Origin: Bryobacterales bacterium
GTDB lineage: Bacteria; Acidobacteriota; Terriglobia; Bryobacterales; Bryobacteraceae
Direction of reading: 5' to 3'
Assembly (NCBI GenBank): GCA_003132865.1
Contig: PKYZ01000242.1
Coordinates: forward strand, 11,071 to 21,941
DNA length: 10,871 nucleotides
The number at the start of each line of letters is the position of its first letter. Position 1 is the first letter of the stretch. Positions 5,937 through 10,871 of the stretch are shown here, in pieces. The position numbers and the translations under genes were made by a program. The notes below the pieces were generated by a model. It searched no databases. It worked only from the letters and a program-made list of their open reading frames with translations, and was not told the DNA's origin.

Positions 5937-6149
5937 CTCAGCTACCTGCCCGATCCTCCCGCCACTTGATGACGAACGCAACGCCGACAGGCAGCGTGTG
6001 TCCACTCCGTCGTCCTCCAAAAGGCAAAGACCATCCATCGGCATCTCGCACCGCATTTTTCGGTCTTCCCCCCGATTCTCGTAACCCGAGTAGTCCTCAG
6101 CCCTCCCGGCTTCTGGACTCGTCGCACCACCACGCAGACGTGGGTTTAG
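5937..6149. other. Non-coding tail of the IS between transposase and right end
   Basis: 213 bases with no credible gene in either strand. There is a small perfect hairpin CCACG-CAGA-CGTGG (6130-6143) just inside the right terminal repeat, and a pyrimidine-rich stretch around 6054-6074. Such a long gap before the terminal repeat is unusual for a compact insertion sequence. It could hold subterminal transposase-binding sites or decayed sequence. Confidence 0.5.
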
Positions 6150-6170
6150 CCGATGAGAAATCCGGGCTAG
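6150..6170 (-). repeat. Right terminal inverted repeat of the IS1380-family element
   Basis: Exact reverse complement of 3825-3845. The first base outside the element is T6171, and the decayed dehydrogenase copy ends 15 bases further on, at its TAG (6188-6186). Confidence 0.9.
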
Positions 6171-6185
6171 TTCTGATTATACGGC

Positions 6186-6560
6186 CTAATATGTCGCCTG
6201 GTAAACCTCCAACGCCGCGGCGGCGCCAAACGGGCGAGGATTGAAGCGGCCGGTCCACTGGGCAGCGGCTTCTTCGGCCAGCGAGGGCAGCGCCTCTTGT
6301 GGAACGCCGAGATTCCGCAAGCGGGTGGGCAAGCCGGCAGTGGCGGCCATTTCCGCGAGGCGATTCGGCGAGATCGGCGTCGGCGAGCGCGCGATACAGC
6401 GACTCCGCCGGTCCAGTTCCATCGCACCACGTGCGCGAGCAGCGCGGCGATGGCCACGCCGTGCGTCGTGCCGTAATGCGCCGTCAGGGGATTGGCGCAG
6501 GCGTGGGTGGCGCCCAACATGGAGTTCTCGATGGCGTTGCCGGCGTAGTGCGCGCCCAGC
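6186..6560 (-). pseudogene. C-terminal fragment of iron-containing alcohol dehydrogenase (decayed duplicate)
   Basis: This segment aligns base for base with 7299-7674, the last third of the intact dehydrogenase, at high but imperfect identity (many scattered differences, so not a recent copy). The upstream frame reads [36 protein letters not shown]. The downstream frame reads [59 protein letters not shown]. Between them, a net two-base deletion near 6412 and an inserted T near 6370 break the frame. The N-terminal two thirds, including the cofactor site, are absent. Homology begins precisely at the last base of the vapC stop codon (6560), so this fragment is fused directly to the toxin gene's end. 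Confidence 0.9.
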
Positions 6561-7012
6561 TAGTTGATTTCGCGCCACATCCGCGCGGACGCAAACAACG
6601 CCAAATGGCGAACGTTCGTAGTAGCGATCACCGTTTCGTCACCCTCACGAACAAGAGCCCCGGCCTGCGCCACCAGGATCATATCGGCGTCCAACGAGGC
6701 GTCGTCGGCTGATTGCCGGCCCATCTTTCGGGCCACTGCCCAGAATTCCGCCGCCTTAAGCATCACCGGCGTTGTGATCGGCGCATATCCGAGCATGCCC
6801 TTCAACGCGTCCAGACGGCCAAGCCCTCTCTCCTTGCCGGCCCGAAGCAACTCGCGGCGTACTTCGTAGTCCGCGATCTCCGGAATCACGACTTCGGCGC
6901 CGTTGTAAGCAAGACTCGCGAGCCAGTTCTTACAGGCCTCGTTTTCGGGGGAACTCTTCGGATTCGTGATCATTCCAAGCGGACCGGCGTCCAGCAGAAC
7001 GATCAGGCTCAT
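6560..7012 (-). CDS. vapC: PIN-domain toxin, VapC-like RNase
   Basis: 150-aa PIN-domain protein, predicted toxin ribonuclease of a type II toxin-antitoxin pair. Candidate metal-binding acids sit where the fold needs them: D8 in LLDAGPLGMITNP, E45/D48/E50 in VIPEIADYEVRRELL, D108/D110 in ASLDADMILVAQA, and the final strand ETVIATTNVRHLALF (126-140), where N133 follows TT as in many VapC proteins. Length and intactness are normal. Its ATG overlaps the stop of the upstream antitoxin-like gene (ATGA at 7012-7009), so translation is probably coupled; no Shine-Dalgarno is evident. Its TAG (6562-6560) coincides with the start of the dehydrogenase fragment, marking a rearrangement junction. Which RNA it cuts cannot be told from the sequence. 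Confidence 0.88.
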   Translation of the reverse strand: MSLIVLLDAGPLGMITNPKSSPENEACKNWLASLAYNGAEVVIPEIADYEVRRELLRAGKERGLGRLDALKGMLGYAPITTPVMLKAAEFWAVARKMGRQSADDASLDADMILVAQAGALVREGDETVIATTNVRHLALFASARMWREIN

Positions 7013-7215
7013 GAGAAGAACTTGTAACCGTCAGGCCGATCTTCGTCGAGGGAACGGCGCAGAACTTCGAAGGTCTCCTGCTGTTCACTTTCATCGCCCC
7101 GCATCCACTCGTCCAAGAGTCTGGCCAACGCTGAAGCGTCCGGTTTGGCGTGGCACACAGATTCCTGCTGCCGGGGGATTCGGTAAGGCGGCTCGTGCTT
7201 GCTTGTGTCCGGCAT
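7009..7215 (-). CDS. Putative antitoxin partner of VapC
   Basis: 68-aa acidic protein. The frame is open from 7437, but that part overlaps the dehydrogenase gene in antisense-like register. The ATG at 7215 is preceded by GAAGGA and a plausible promoter, so I use it. The N-terminus is polar (MPDTSKHEPPYRIPRQQ). The C-terminal half is helical and charged: ALARLLDEWMRGDESEQQETFEVLRRSLDEDRPDGYKFFS. It resembles small acidobacterial antitoxins that pair with PIN proteins through such a C-terminal helix and tail. No DNA-binding domain is obvious in the N-terminus. Its identity rests mainly on size, acidity and the four-base overlap with vapC. Confidence 0.68.
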   Translation of the reverse strand: MPDTSKHEPPYRIPRQQESVCHAKPDASALARLLDEWMRGDESEQQETFEVLRRSLDEDRPDGYKFFS

Positions 7216-7228
7216 TCCTTCAACTTTG

Positions 7229-7256
7229 ATTCTACACCACAACGCCCAGGCGTCGA
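7229..7256 (-). promoter_or_regulatory. Putative promoter of the vapBC-like pair
   Basis: On the minus strand, TCGACG (7256-7251, four of six -35 bases) and TAGAAT (7234-7229, five of six -10 bases) are separated by 16 bases. The predicted start leaves a leader of well under 15 bases before the antitoxin ATG at 7215. This gives the TA pair its own promoter inside the 83-bp gap after the dehydrogenase stop. Confidence 0.4.
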
Positions 7257-7298
7257 TTCGACATTCACGGCAGCCGTAGCAGCCTCCGCTTGGAGCAT

Positions 7299-8402
7299 CT
7301 AATACGCCGACTGATAAATCTCCAGCGCCGCGGCGGCACCAAACGGGCGGGGATTGAAGCGGCCCGTCCATTGAGTAGCGGCTTCTTCGGCCAGCGAGGG
7401 CAGCGCTTCTTGTGGAACGCCAAGATCCCGTAAGCAAGTGGGCATGCCAGCGGCGGCAGCCATTTCAACGAGCCGATCGGCGAGATCGGCGCCGGCCAGC
7501 GCGCGATATAGCGATTCCGCCACGCTCCAATTCCAGCGCACCACGTGTGGCAGCAGCGTGGCGATAGCCACACCGTGCGTCGTGCGGTAATGCGCCGTGA
7601 GCGGATTCGCGCAGGCGTGCGTTGCGCCCAGCATGGAATTTTCGATGGCGATACCAGCGTAGTGCGCGCCCAGCAACATGGCGCCGCGCGCTTCCAAATC
7701 GCACGGATCGCGCAGCACGCGCTCGAAATTGGCCGCCAGCAGTTGCCAGGCCTCCCGCGCGAACACGATGGAGGCCGGCGTGCGCCACGTGGTGACGTAG
7801 CTTTCGACCGCATGCGAGATGGCGTCGTACCCGGCAGTGGCGGTCACTTCGCGCGGCTGCGAGCGCGTCAGCAGCGGATCGAGAATCGCCGCGCGGAAGG
7901 CGGCTTTGGGATCGCCGCAAGCCATCTTCACGTGCGTCGCGGCGTCGGAGATCAGCGCATAGCTTTGCGCTTCGCTGCCCGTGCCCGCGGTGGTCGGAAT
8001 CGCGATCATGGGCAGCATGGGCCGCGCGGCTTTGCCGAAGCCCCAATAGTCGCGCATGTTACCGCCGTTGGTGAGGACGAAGTTGATGCCCTTCGCGCAG
8101 TCGAGCGAACTGCCGCCGCCTAGGGCGACCAGTGAGTCGATGCCCCGCGCCGCAGCGAAGATGCGGCCCGCTTCCACCATCTCGGTGTCGGGGTTCGGCG
8201 AGAAGTCGTGGAAGGCGTCGGCTGAGATGCCGGCTTCGGAGAGTAGCGCGATGGCTTGAGCGGGATAGCCTGTGGTTTGGAGGCCCGGATCGGAGACCAA
8301 AAGCGTGCGGGTGAAGCCCAGGCTCTTGGCAAGCGCGCCGAGATCGGTGAAACGGTTCTCGCCGAAGAGGATTTGCGTGCGAAGGTCGAAGGAGAACGCC
8401 AT
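7299..8402 (-). CDS. Iron-containing alcohol dehydrogenase
   Basis: 367-aa member of the Fe-dependent (group III) alcohol dehydrogenase family, which oxidises alcohols or reduces aldehydes with NAD(P). Substrate unknown. The frame is open from 8522, but family members start near FSFDLRTQILFGENRF, so the ATG at 8402 is chosen; the 40 residues before it look non-coding. Motifs: nucleotide-binding GGGSSLDCAKG (95-105), IPTTAGTGSEAQSYALI (135-151), metal ligands D193 and H197 in GYDAISHAVESY, H262 in [14 protein letters not shown] and H276 in [18 protein letters not shown]. All four expected ligands are present, so the enzyme is probably active. No clear Shine-Dalgarno precedes 8402. Its last 376 bases are duplicated at 6186-6560. 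The VapBC-like pair follows 83 bases downstream on the same strand. Confidence 0.93.
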   Translation of the reverse strand: MAFSFDLRTQILFGENRFTDLGALAKSLGFTRTLLVSDPGLQTTGYPAQAIALLSEAGISADAFHDFSPNPDTEMVEAGRIFAAARGIDSLVALGGGSSLDCAKGINFVLTNGGNMRDYWGFGKAARPMLPMIAIPTTAGTGSEAQSYALISDAATHVKMACGDPKAAFRAAILDPLLTRSQPREVTATAGYDAISHAVESYVTTWRTPASIVFAREAWQLLAANFERVLRDPCDLEARGAMLLGAHYAGIAIENSMLGATHACANPLTAHYRTTHGVAIATLLPHVVRWNWSVAESLYRALAGADLADRLVEMAAAAGMPTCLRDLGVPQEALPSLAEEAATQWTGRFNPRPFGAAAALEIYQSAY

Positions 8403-8650
8403 TGCGGTACTACTCAGCCGAAGGATACACAGGCTGAAGCCTTGAGATGCGGCTATGGGCGCCGCGGCGGTGACGCATATCGCACTCCCCCGTCCACGCT
8501 GAAAACAAACGCCCAAAGGCAATCCGTCAACCGCATTCCTGTCGCCGCCGTGGTACGCTTACACCGGGTAGAGCGTCGCTCGACATACGTCTGCGATGGC
8601 GTCCCGCAACAGACCTCCTCTGCCCTCGATCTTTGAAATCCGAATACCGA
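8403..8650. other. Intergenic region upstream of the dehydrogenase
   Basis: No credible gene on either strand. An inverted repeat AGGCT-GA-AGCCT (8431-8442) lies about 30 bases upstream of the dehydrogenase ATG, next to a weak minus-strand -10 candidate (TATCCT, about 8427-8422), so it could be an operator. That is speculative. The rest shows no repeat or RNA structure I can support. Confidence 0.35.
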
Positions 8651-8775
8651 TCCGGGCGCGCCCGGAGGGGACGCCTGGGACGAATCCAAAATAAAATTAC
8701 GAAACGAACCCAATTTGATCCTTTGTTTTCAACAAAATCTCAAAACGAAAGCCAATTTCCGCCCGGCGGAGGCGG
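8651..8775 (+). repeat. Dispersed intergenic repeat, copy 1
   Basis: Begins with a perfect 16-base palindrome TCCGGGCGCGCCCGGA (8651-8666), then a GC-rich linker with CCTGGGACGAA. Next comes an AT-rich core (about 8690-8760) containing ACGAAACGAACCCAATTT and CAAAACGAAAGCCAA, then GGCGGAGGCGGG. The whole unit recurs about 181 bp downstream. The AT-rich core is unlike its GC-rich surroundings. Frames through such units read like TKRTQFDPFFSTKAQNESQ, a phrase I associate with over-annotated small ORFs in acidobacterial genomes. Confidence 0.75.
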
Positions 8776-8830
8776 GGCTAAAAGGCAGGCGCGGGCTTAG
8801 ATCCCGCCCCCCCAAGTTTTCTGTACTGAT

Positions 8831-8960
8831 TCCGGGCGCACCCACAGGGGCCCCCCTGGGACGAACCCAAAACCAAATTACGAAACGAACCCAATTTGAT
8901 CCTTTCTTTTCAACAAAAGCTCAAAACGAAAGCCAAATCCCAACCGGCGCAGACGCCTGG
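8831..8960 (+). repeat. Dispersed intergenic repeat, copy 2
   Basis: Second copy of the unit at 8651-8775, same orientation. It shares about 30 consecutive identical bases around 8877-8905 plus the flanking TCCGGGCGC start, CCTGGGACGAACCCAAAA linker and CAAAACGAAAGCCAA motif. The starting palindrome is degraded (TCCGGGCGCACCCACA). The two copies differ at scattered positions, so the duplication is not very recent or each copy arrived separately. Confidence 0.75.
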
Positions 8961-8981
8961 CGGATCAACCGCGCGTGTGTT

Positions 8982-9011
8982 GCTGACCGCCGACCGCTGA
9001 AAGCTGACCGC
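8982..9011 (+). repeat. Short GACCGC repeats next to the beta-propeller gene end
   Basis: GACCGC occurs at 8985, 8992 and 9006, and GCTGACCGC is a direct repeat at 8982-8990 and 9003-9011. The cluster starts five bases beyond the stop of the minus-strand beta-propeller gene, so it would sit in that transcript's 3' end. There is no T-run, so it is not a standard terminator. Confidence 0.5.
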
Positions 9012-9016
9012 TAACA

Positions 9017-10396
9017 TCACTTCTCACTCAGCGCCCAGAGTTCGTTCCGGTTCATCACAAACAACGTGCCGTTGGCGGGCACTACCGTCGCATACACCGA
9101 ACTGCCCATGTTGATCGTCGAGATCAGCTTCTTCTCCTTGGCCGCTTCCAGCACCAGGACGTCTCCGTCCTCATCGCCTATATACACCTTGCCGTTGATC
9201 ACCATCGGCGATCCCCACACCGCCGAAAGCAGATCGTGCGTCCAGTAGGGCTTGCCGGTGTTCACGTCGAGGCAATGCAGGAACCCGCTGAAATCGGAAT
9301 AGAACAGCAGCCCGTTGTAAATGGCGCCGGTCGAAATCGAGCGGCGGATTTTGTCGTAATGCCAGAGGCGCCCGGTTTCGGTGATATCGCCGCGCTTGGT
9401 GGCGTCGATACCATACAGGTGTCCGACGCCCTCGCCGTGCTCCGGGTCCTGCCCATTCGCGATGAACACCTTGTTCTCCCAAATCACCGGCGTGGCAATC
9501 ACTTCATTGCGCGTCTTGGGCCACACGGAATCCTTGGGATTCAGGTCGAACTCCCACAGCTTCTTCCCGGTCTCGGCCTCGTAGCCGCGCACCCAGCCAT
9601 CGCCCTCACCCATCACCACCTGCACGACGTCGCCGATCTTGCCCACCGCGGGCGAGGACCACTGCCCATGCAGGATGCGTTCGCCCACGTTGTTCACTTC
9701 CCAAACCTTTTTGCCCGTGTTCTTGTTCAACGCGATCATCGACGGCGCGCGCGGCGAAGGAATGTGGACGTGGCTCTCATCCTGACCGTTGGCCGTACCC
9801 GCGAACAACAGGTTGCCATAAGAAACCGGCGATGAGTTGGCCATGTTGTGCGGCGAAGCCCCCACCTCCTCGATCATGTCGAACTTCCAGACGACCTTCG
9901 GCCCGCCGTTGCCGTCGCCGTGCGTGTCCAGGCAGACGACCTCGCAACGGTTGGAAACGTAATACAGGCGGTCGCCTTCCACCAGCGGCGAGGAGCAAAC
10001 ACCCTGGAACGGCCAGTCGAGCGCGCGGCCGGCGGCCAGTTTCTCATTGGCGTGCTGCCAGAGGAACTTGCCGTCCGATTCGCGGAAGCACATCAGTACG
10101 CCACGGTCGCCTGGCTCTTTGGGGTTGCGGACCAGTTCGTTGTTGGTGCCGGCGTAGACTTGGCCGCCCGCGACCACGGGGTTGCCGTAGCTCTGCGAAC
10201 CGAGTTGCGCCATCCACTTCACGTTCTTCTTGGTCTTGAGATCCCAGGTGGTGGGAATGCCTTTCATCGACGACAGCATGTTGCGGTCGGGCGTACCGCC
10301 CCACATGGGCCAATCTCCCGTGCCGGGATCGGACGCGAACAACAGCCACAGCGAAATCGGAAGACAGATCAGAGCGAGCAGGATGGCGCGTTTCAT
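9017..10396 (-). CDS. PQQ-binding-like beta-propeller repeat protein, secreted
   Basis: 459-aa protein with an N-terminal signal peptide or anchor (residues 1-22, KRAILLALICLPISLWLLFA), followed by DWPMWGGTPDRNM (28-40), the usual opening of bacterial PQQ-like propellers. Repeated blades follow with the W-x-x-x-T/D-G-K and G-x-V/L-Y/F pattern: NPVVAGGQVYAG, GVLMCFRESDGKFLWQ, SSPLVEGDRLYYVSN, MIALNKNTGKKVWEV, VRGYEAETGKKLWEF, ATPVIWENKVFIANG, LHCLDVNTGKPYWTH, GSPMVINGKVYIGDEDGDVLVLEA. These predict an extracytoplasmic propeller of about eight blades. Quinone-dehydrogenase active-site residues are not apparent, so a structural or binding role is as likely as an enzymatic one. Its ATG overlaps the stop of the upstream gene (ATGA, 10396-10393), implying translational coupling; no Shine-Dalgarno is visible. 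Confidence 0.9.
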   Translation of the reverse strand: MKRAILLALICLPISLWLLFASDPGTGDWPMWGGTPDRNMLSSMKGIPTTWDLKTKKNVKWMAQLGSQSYGNPVVAGGQVYAGTNNELVRNPKEPGDRGVLMCFRESDGKFLWQHANEKLAAGRALDWPFQGVCSSPLVEGDRLYYVSNRCEVVCLDTHGDGNGGPKVVWKFDMIEEVGASPHNMANSSPVSYGNLLFAGTANGQDESHVHIPSPRAPSMIALNKNTGKKVWEVNNVGERILHGQWSSPAVGKIGDVVQVVMGEGDGWVRGYEAETGKKLWEFDLNPKDSVWPKTRNEVIATPVIWENKVFIANGQDPEHGEGVGHLYGIDATKRGDITETGRLWHYDKIRRSISTGAIYNGLLFYSDFSGFLHCLDVNTGKPYWTHDLLSAVWGSPMVINGKVYIGDEDGDVLVLEAAKEKKLISTINMGSSVYATVVPANGTLFVMNRNELWALSEK

Positions 10397-10871
10397 TGAT
10401 TTGGGGTCACTTTAAAGTTATCGAAGTACACTCCAAACTGGGCGTCGGCGAAGAGGCCGGGACTGCCCTGTTTGTTGGGAATCGGATCCGTGCGATCGAT
10501 GAGCCAGTTATCCGGCTCGGGATCGGCGACGGCCCAGGCTTTGCCGCGAATGCGCGTTTTGCCATCGGCGGTATTCTCCACGCGCAGCTTCAGGCGATAC
10601 CAGGTGTCCGGCTTCAAGGCGAACGGCGCGGAGACGGCGCGCGCCACTTCCGGCTGCCAGGAGTTCATTTCCAGACGCTGGTTGTTGCCGAATGCCACCA
10701 GCGTGTAGCGCTGCGCGACGATGCCGGCATCGCCCATCTGGCGGCGTTTTTCGGGGATGCGGATGTCGGCCTCCACCGTGTAGTTGGACCAGGTCGAAGG
10801 TCCCATGAAGACGCGCATGCGCTTGAACAACGTGTCGGTGGGCTGCTTTTCGAGCACCTTCTGGCCATCCA
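10393..10871 (-). CDS. C-terminal part of a secreted protein with a lectin-like jelly-roll domain (5' end off window)
   Basis: The frame stays open to the window edge, so only the last 158 or so codons are seen. The GTG near 10857 is not a convincing start because DGQKVLEKQ continues in frame before it. The visible part reads as a beta-sandwich: STWSNYTVEADIRIPEKRRQMGDAGIVAQRYTLVAFGNNQRLEMNSW, then PDTWYRLKLRVENTADGKTRIRGKAWAV and a final PGLFADAQFGVYFDNFKV. That resembles the laminin-G / concanavalin-like modules seen at the C-terminus of acidobacterial secreted propeller proteins. It overlaps the downstream propeller gene by four bases, so the two products are made together and may act on the same extracytoplasmic target. 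What lies N-terminal cannot be told. Confidence 0.8.
   Translation of the reverse strand, partial: DGQKVLEKQPTDTLFKRMRVFMGPSTWSNYTVEADIRIPEKRRQMGDAGIVAQRYTLVAFGNNQRLEMNSWQPEVARAVSAPFALKPDTWYRLKLRVENTADGKTRIRGKAWAVADPEPDNWLIDRTDPIPNKQGSPGLFADAQFGVYFDNFKVTPNQ

Larger units (their letters stand above)
3825..6170 (+). mobile_element. IS1380-family insertion sequence with a divergent passenger gene
   Basis: Perfect 21-bp terminal inverted repeats (3825-3845 and 6150-6170, beginning CTAGCCCGGATTTCTCA) delimit 2,346 bp. Inside are a full-length IS1380-type DDE transposase (4434-5936, plus) and a divergent DUF6788-like gene (3967-4335, minus). The two share a 98-bp intergenic region. IS1380 elements are usually about 1.6-2.0 kb with one gene, so this is a longer, two-gene form. 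The flanks (CATC on the left, TTCT on the right) show no target duplication. Either the element has been part of a rearrangement, such as recombination between two copies, or the duplication has decayed. The intact repeats and transposase suggest it may still be mobile. Confidence 0.85.

Noticed and set aside
7216..7437. Extended 142-aa form of the antitoxin
   Set aside because: The added part runs through the dehydrogenase 3' end in another frame and reads as shadow sequence. A start at 7215 has a GAAGGA and a nearby promoter.
8403..8522. N-terminal 40-residue extension of the dehydrogenase
   Set aside because: The extra residues have no similarity to the family, whose members begin near FSFDLRTQILFG. 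The region looks like upstream regulatory DNA.
8453..8713. 86-aa minus-strand reading frame
   Set aside because: Half of it lies inside the dispersed repeat and the rest is unrecognised low-quality coding sequence without a ribosome binding site.
8715..9014. 99-aa plus-strand reading frame across the two repeats
   Set aside because: It is a translation of the dispersed repeat itself (TKRTQFDPFFSTKAQNESQ type), a common annotation artefact and not a gene.
1..10871. CRISPR array, rRNA or intact tRNA genes
   Set aside because: No regularly spaced repeats with unique spacers and no complete tRNA or rRNA sequence were seen. The only tRNA-like trace is the T-arm at 747-761.

Overview
This is a GC-rich bacterial accessory region, most likely chromosomal. 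The gene content suggests an acidobacterium of the Bryobacterales / 'Candidatus Solibacter' type: a Uma2 nuclease-like protein, an IS1380 transposase, DUF433 and VapBC modules, a PQQ-like beta-propeller secreted protein, and a dispersed repeat whose reading frame I associate with such genomes. That assignment comes from remembered family resemblance, not from a search.

Layout, left to right. (1) 1-716: a leader with two hairpins, then a Uma2-family protein (+). (2) 772-2009: a tightly coupled four-gene minus-strand operon, in order lipoprotein, 69-aa soluble protein, 65-aa membrane protein and a DUF6680-like membrane protein. The last gene is broken by an in-frame TAG, a frameshift and loss of its 3' end. 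(3) 2250-3443: two unrelated plus-strand membrane-anchored hypotheticals. The second appears to start at a GTG that coincides with its own predicted transcription start. (4) 3480-3823: a DUF433 antitoxin gene (-) whose DUF5615-type toxin partner survives only as about 12 codons. (5) 3825-6170: a 2.35-kb IS1380-family element with perfect 21-bp terminal inverted repeats, an apparently intact DDE transposase and a divergent DUF6788 gene. Its left end lies one base upstream of the DUF433 start codon. (6) 6186-8402 (-): an intact iron-containing alcohol dehydrogenase, a VapB-like/VapC pair downstream of it, and then a decayed C-terminal copy of the same dehydrogenase, ending 15 bases before the IS. 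(7) 8403-9016: a non-coding stretch holding two copies, about 181 bp apart, of a dispersed repeat. (8) 9017-10871 (-): a secreted PQQ-like beta-propeller protein, translationally coupled to an upstream gene that runs off the window and ends in a lectin-like jelly-roll domain.

How it fits together: the centre of the window (about 770-7700) looks like a scrap-yard of rearrangement. Several genes end exactly at junctions: DUF6680 near 772, the DUF5615 toxin near 3480, DUF433 at the IS, and the dehydrogenase copy at the vapC stop codon. The cassettes that remain intact are self-maintaining ones (IS, VapBC). The dehydrogenase and the beta-propeller operon are the only clearly ordinary genes.
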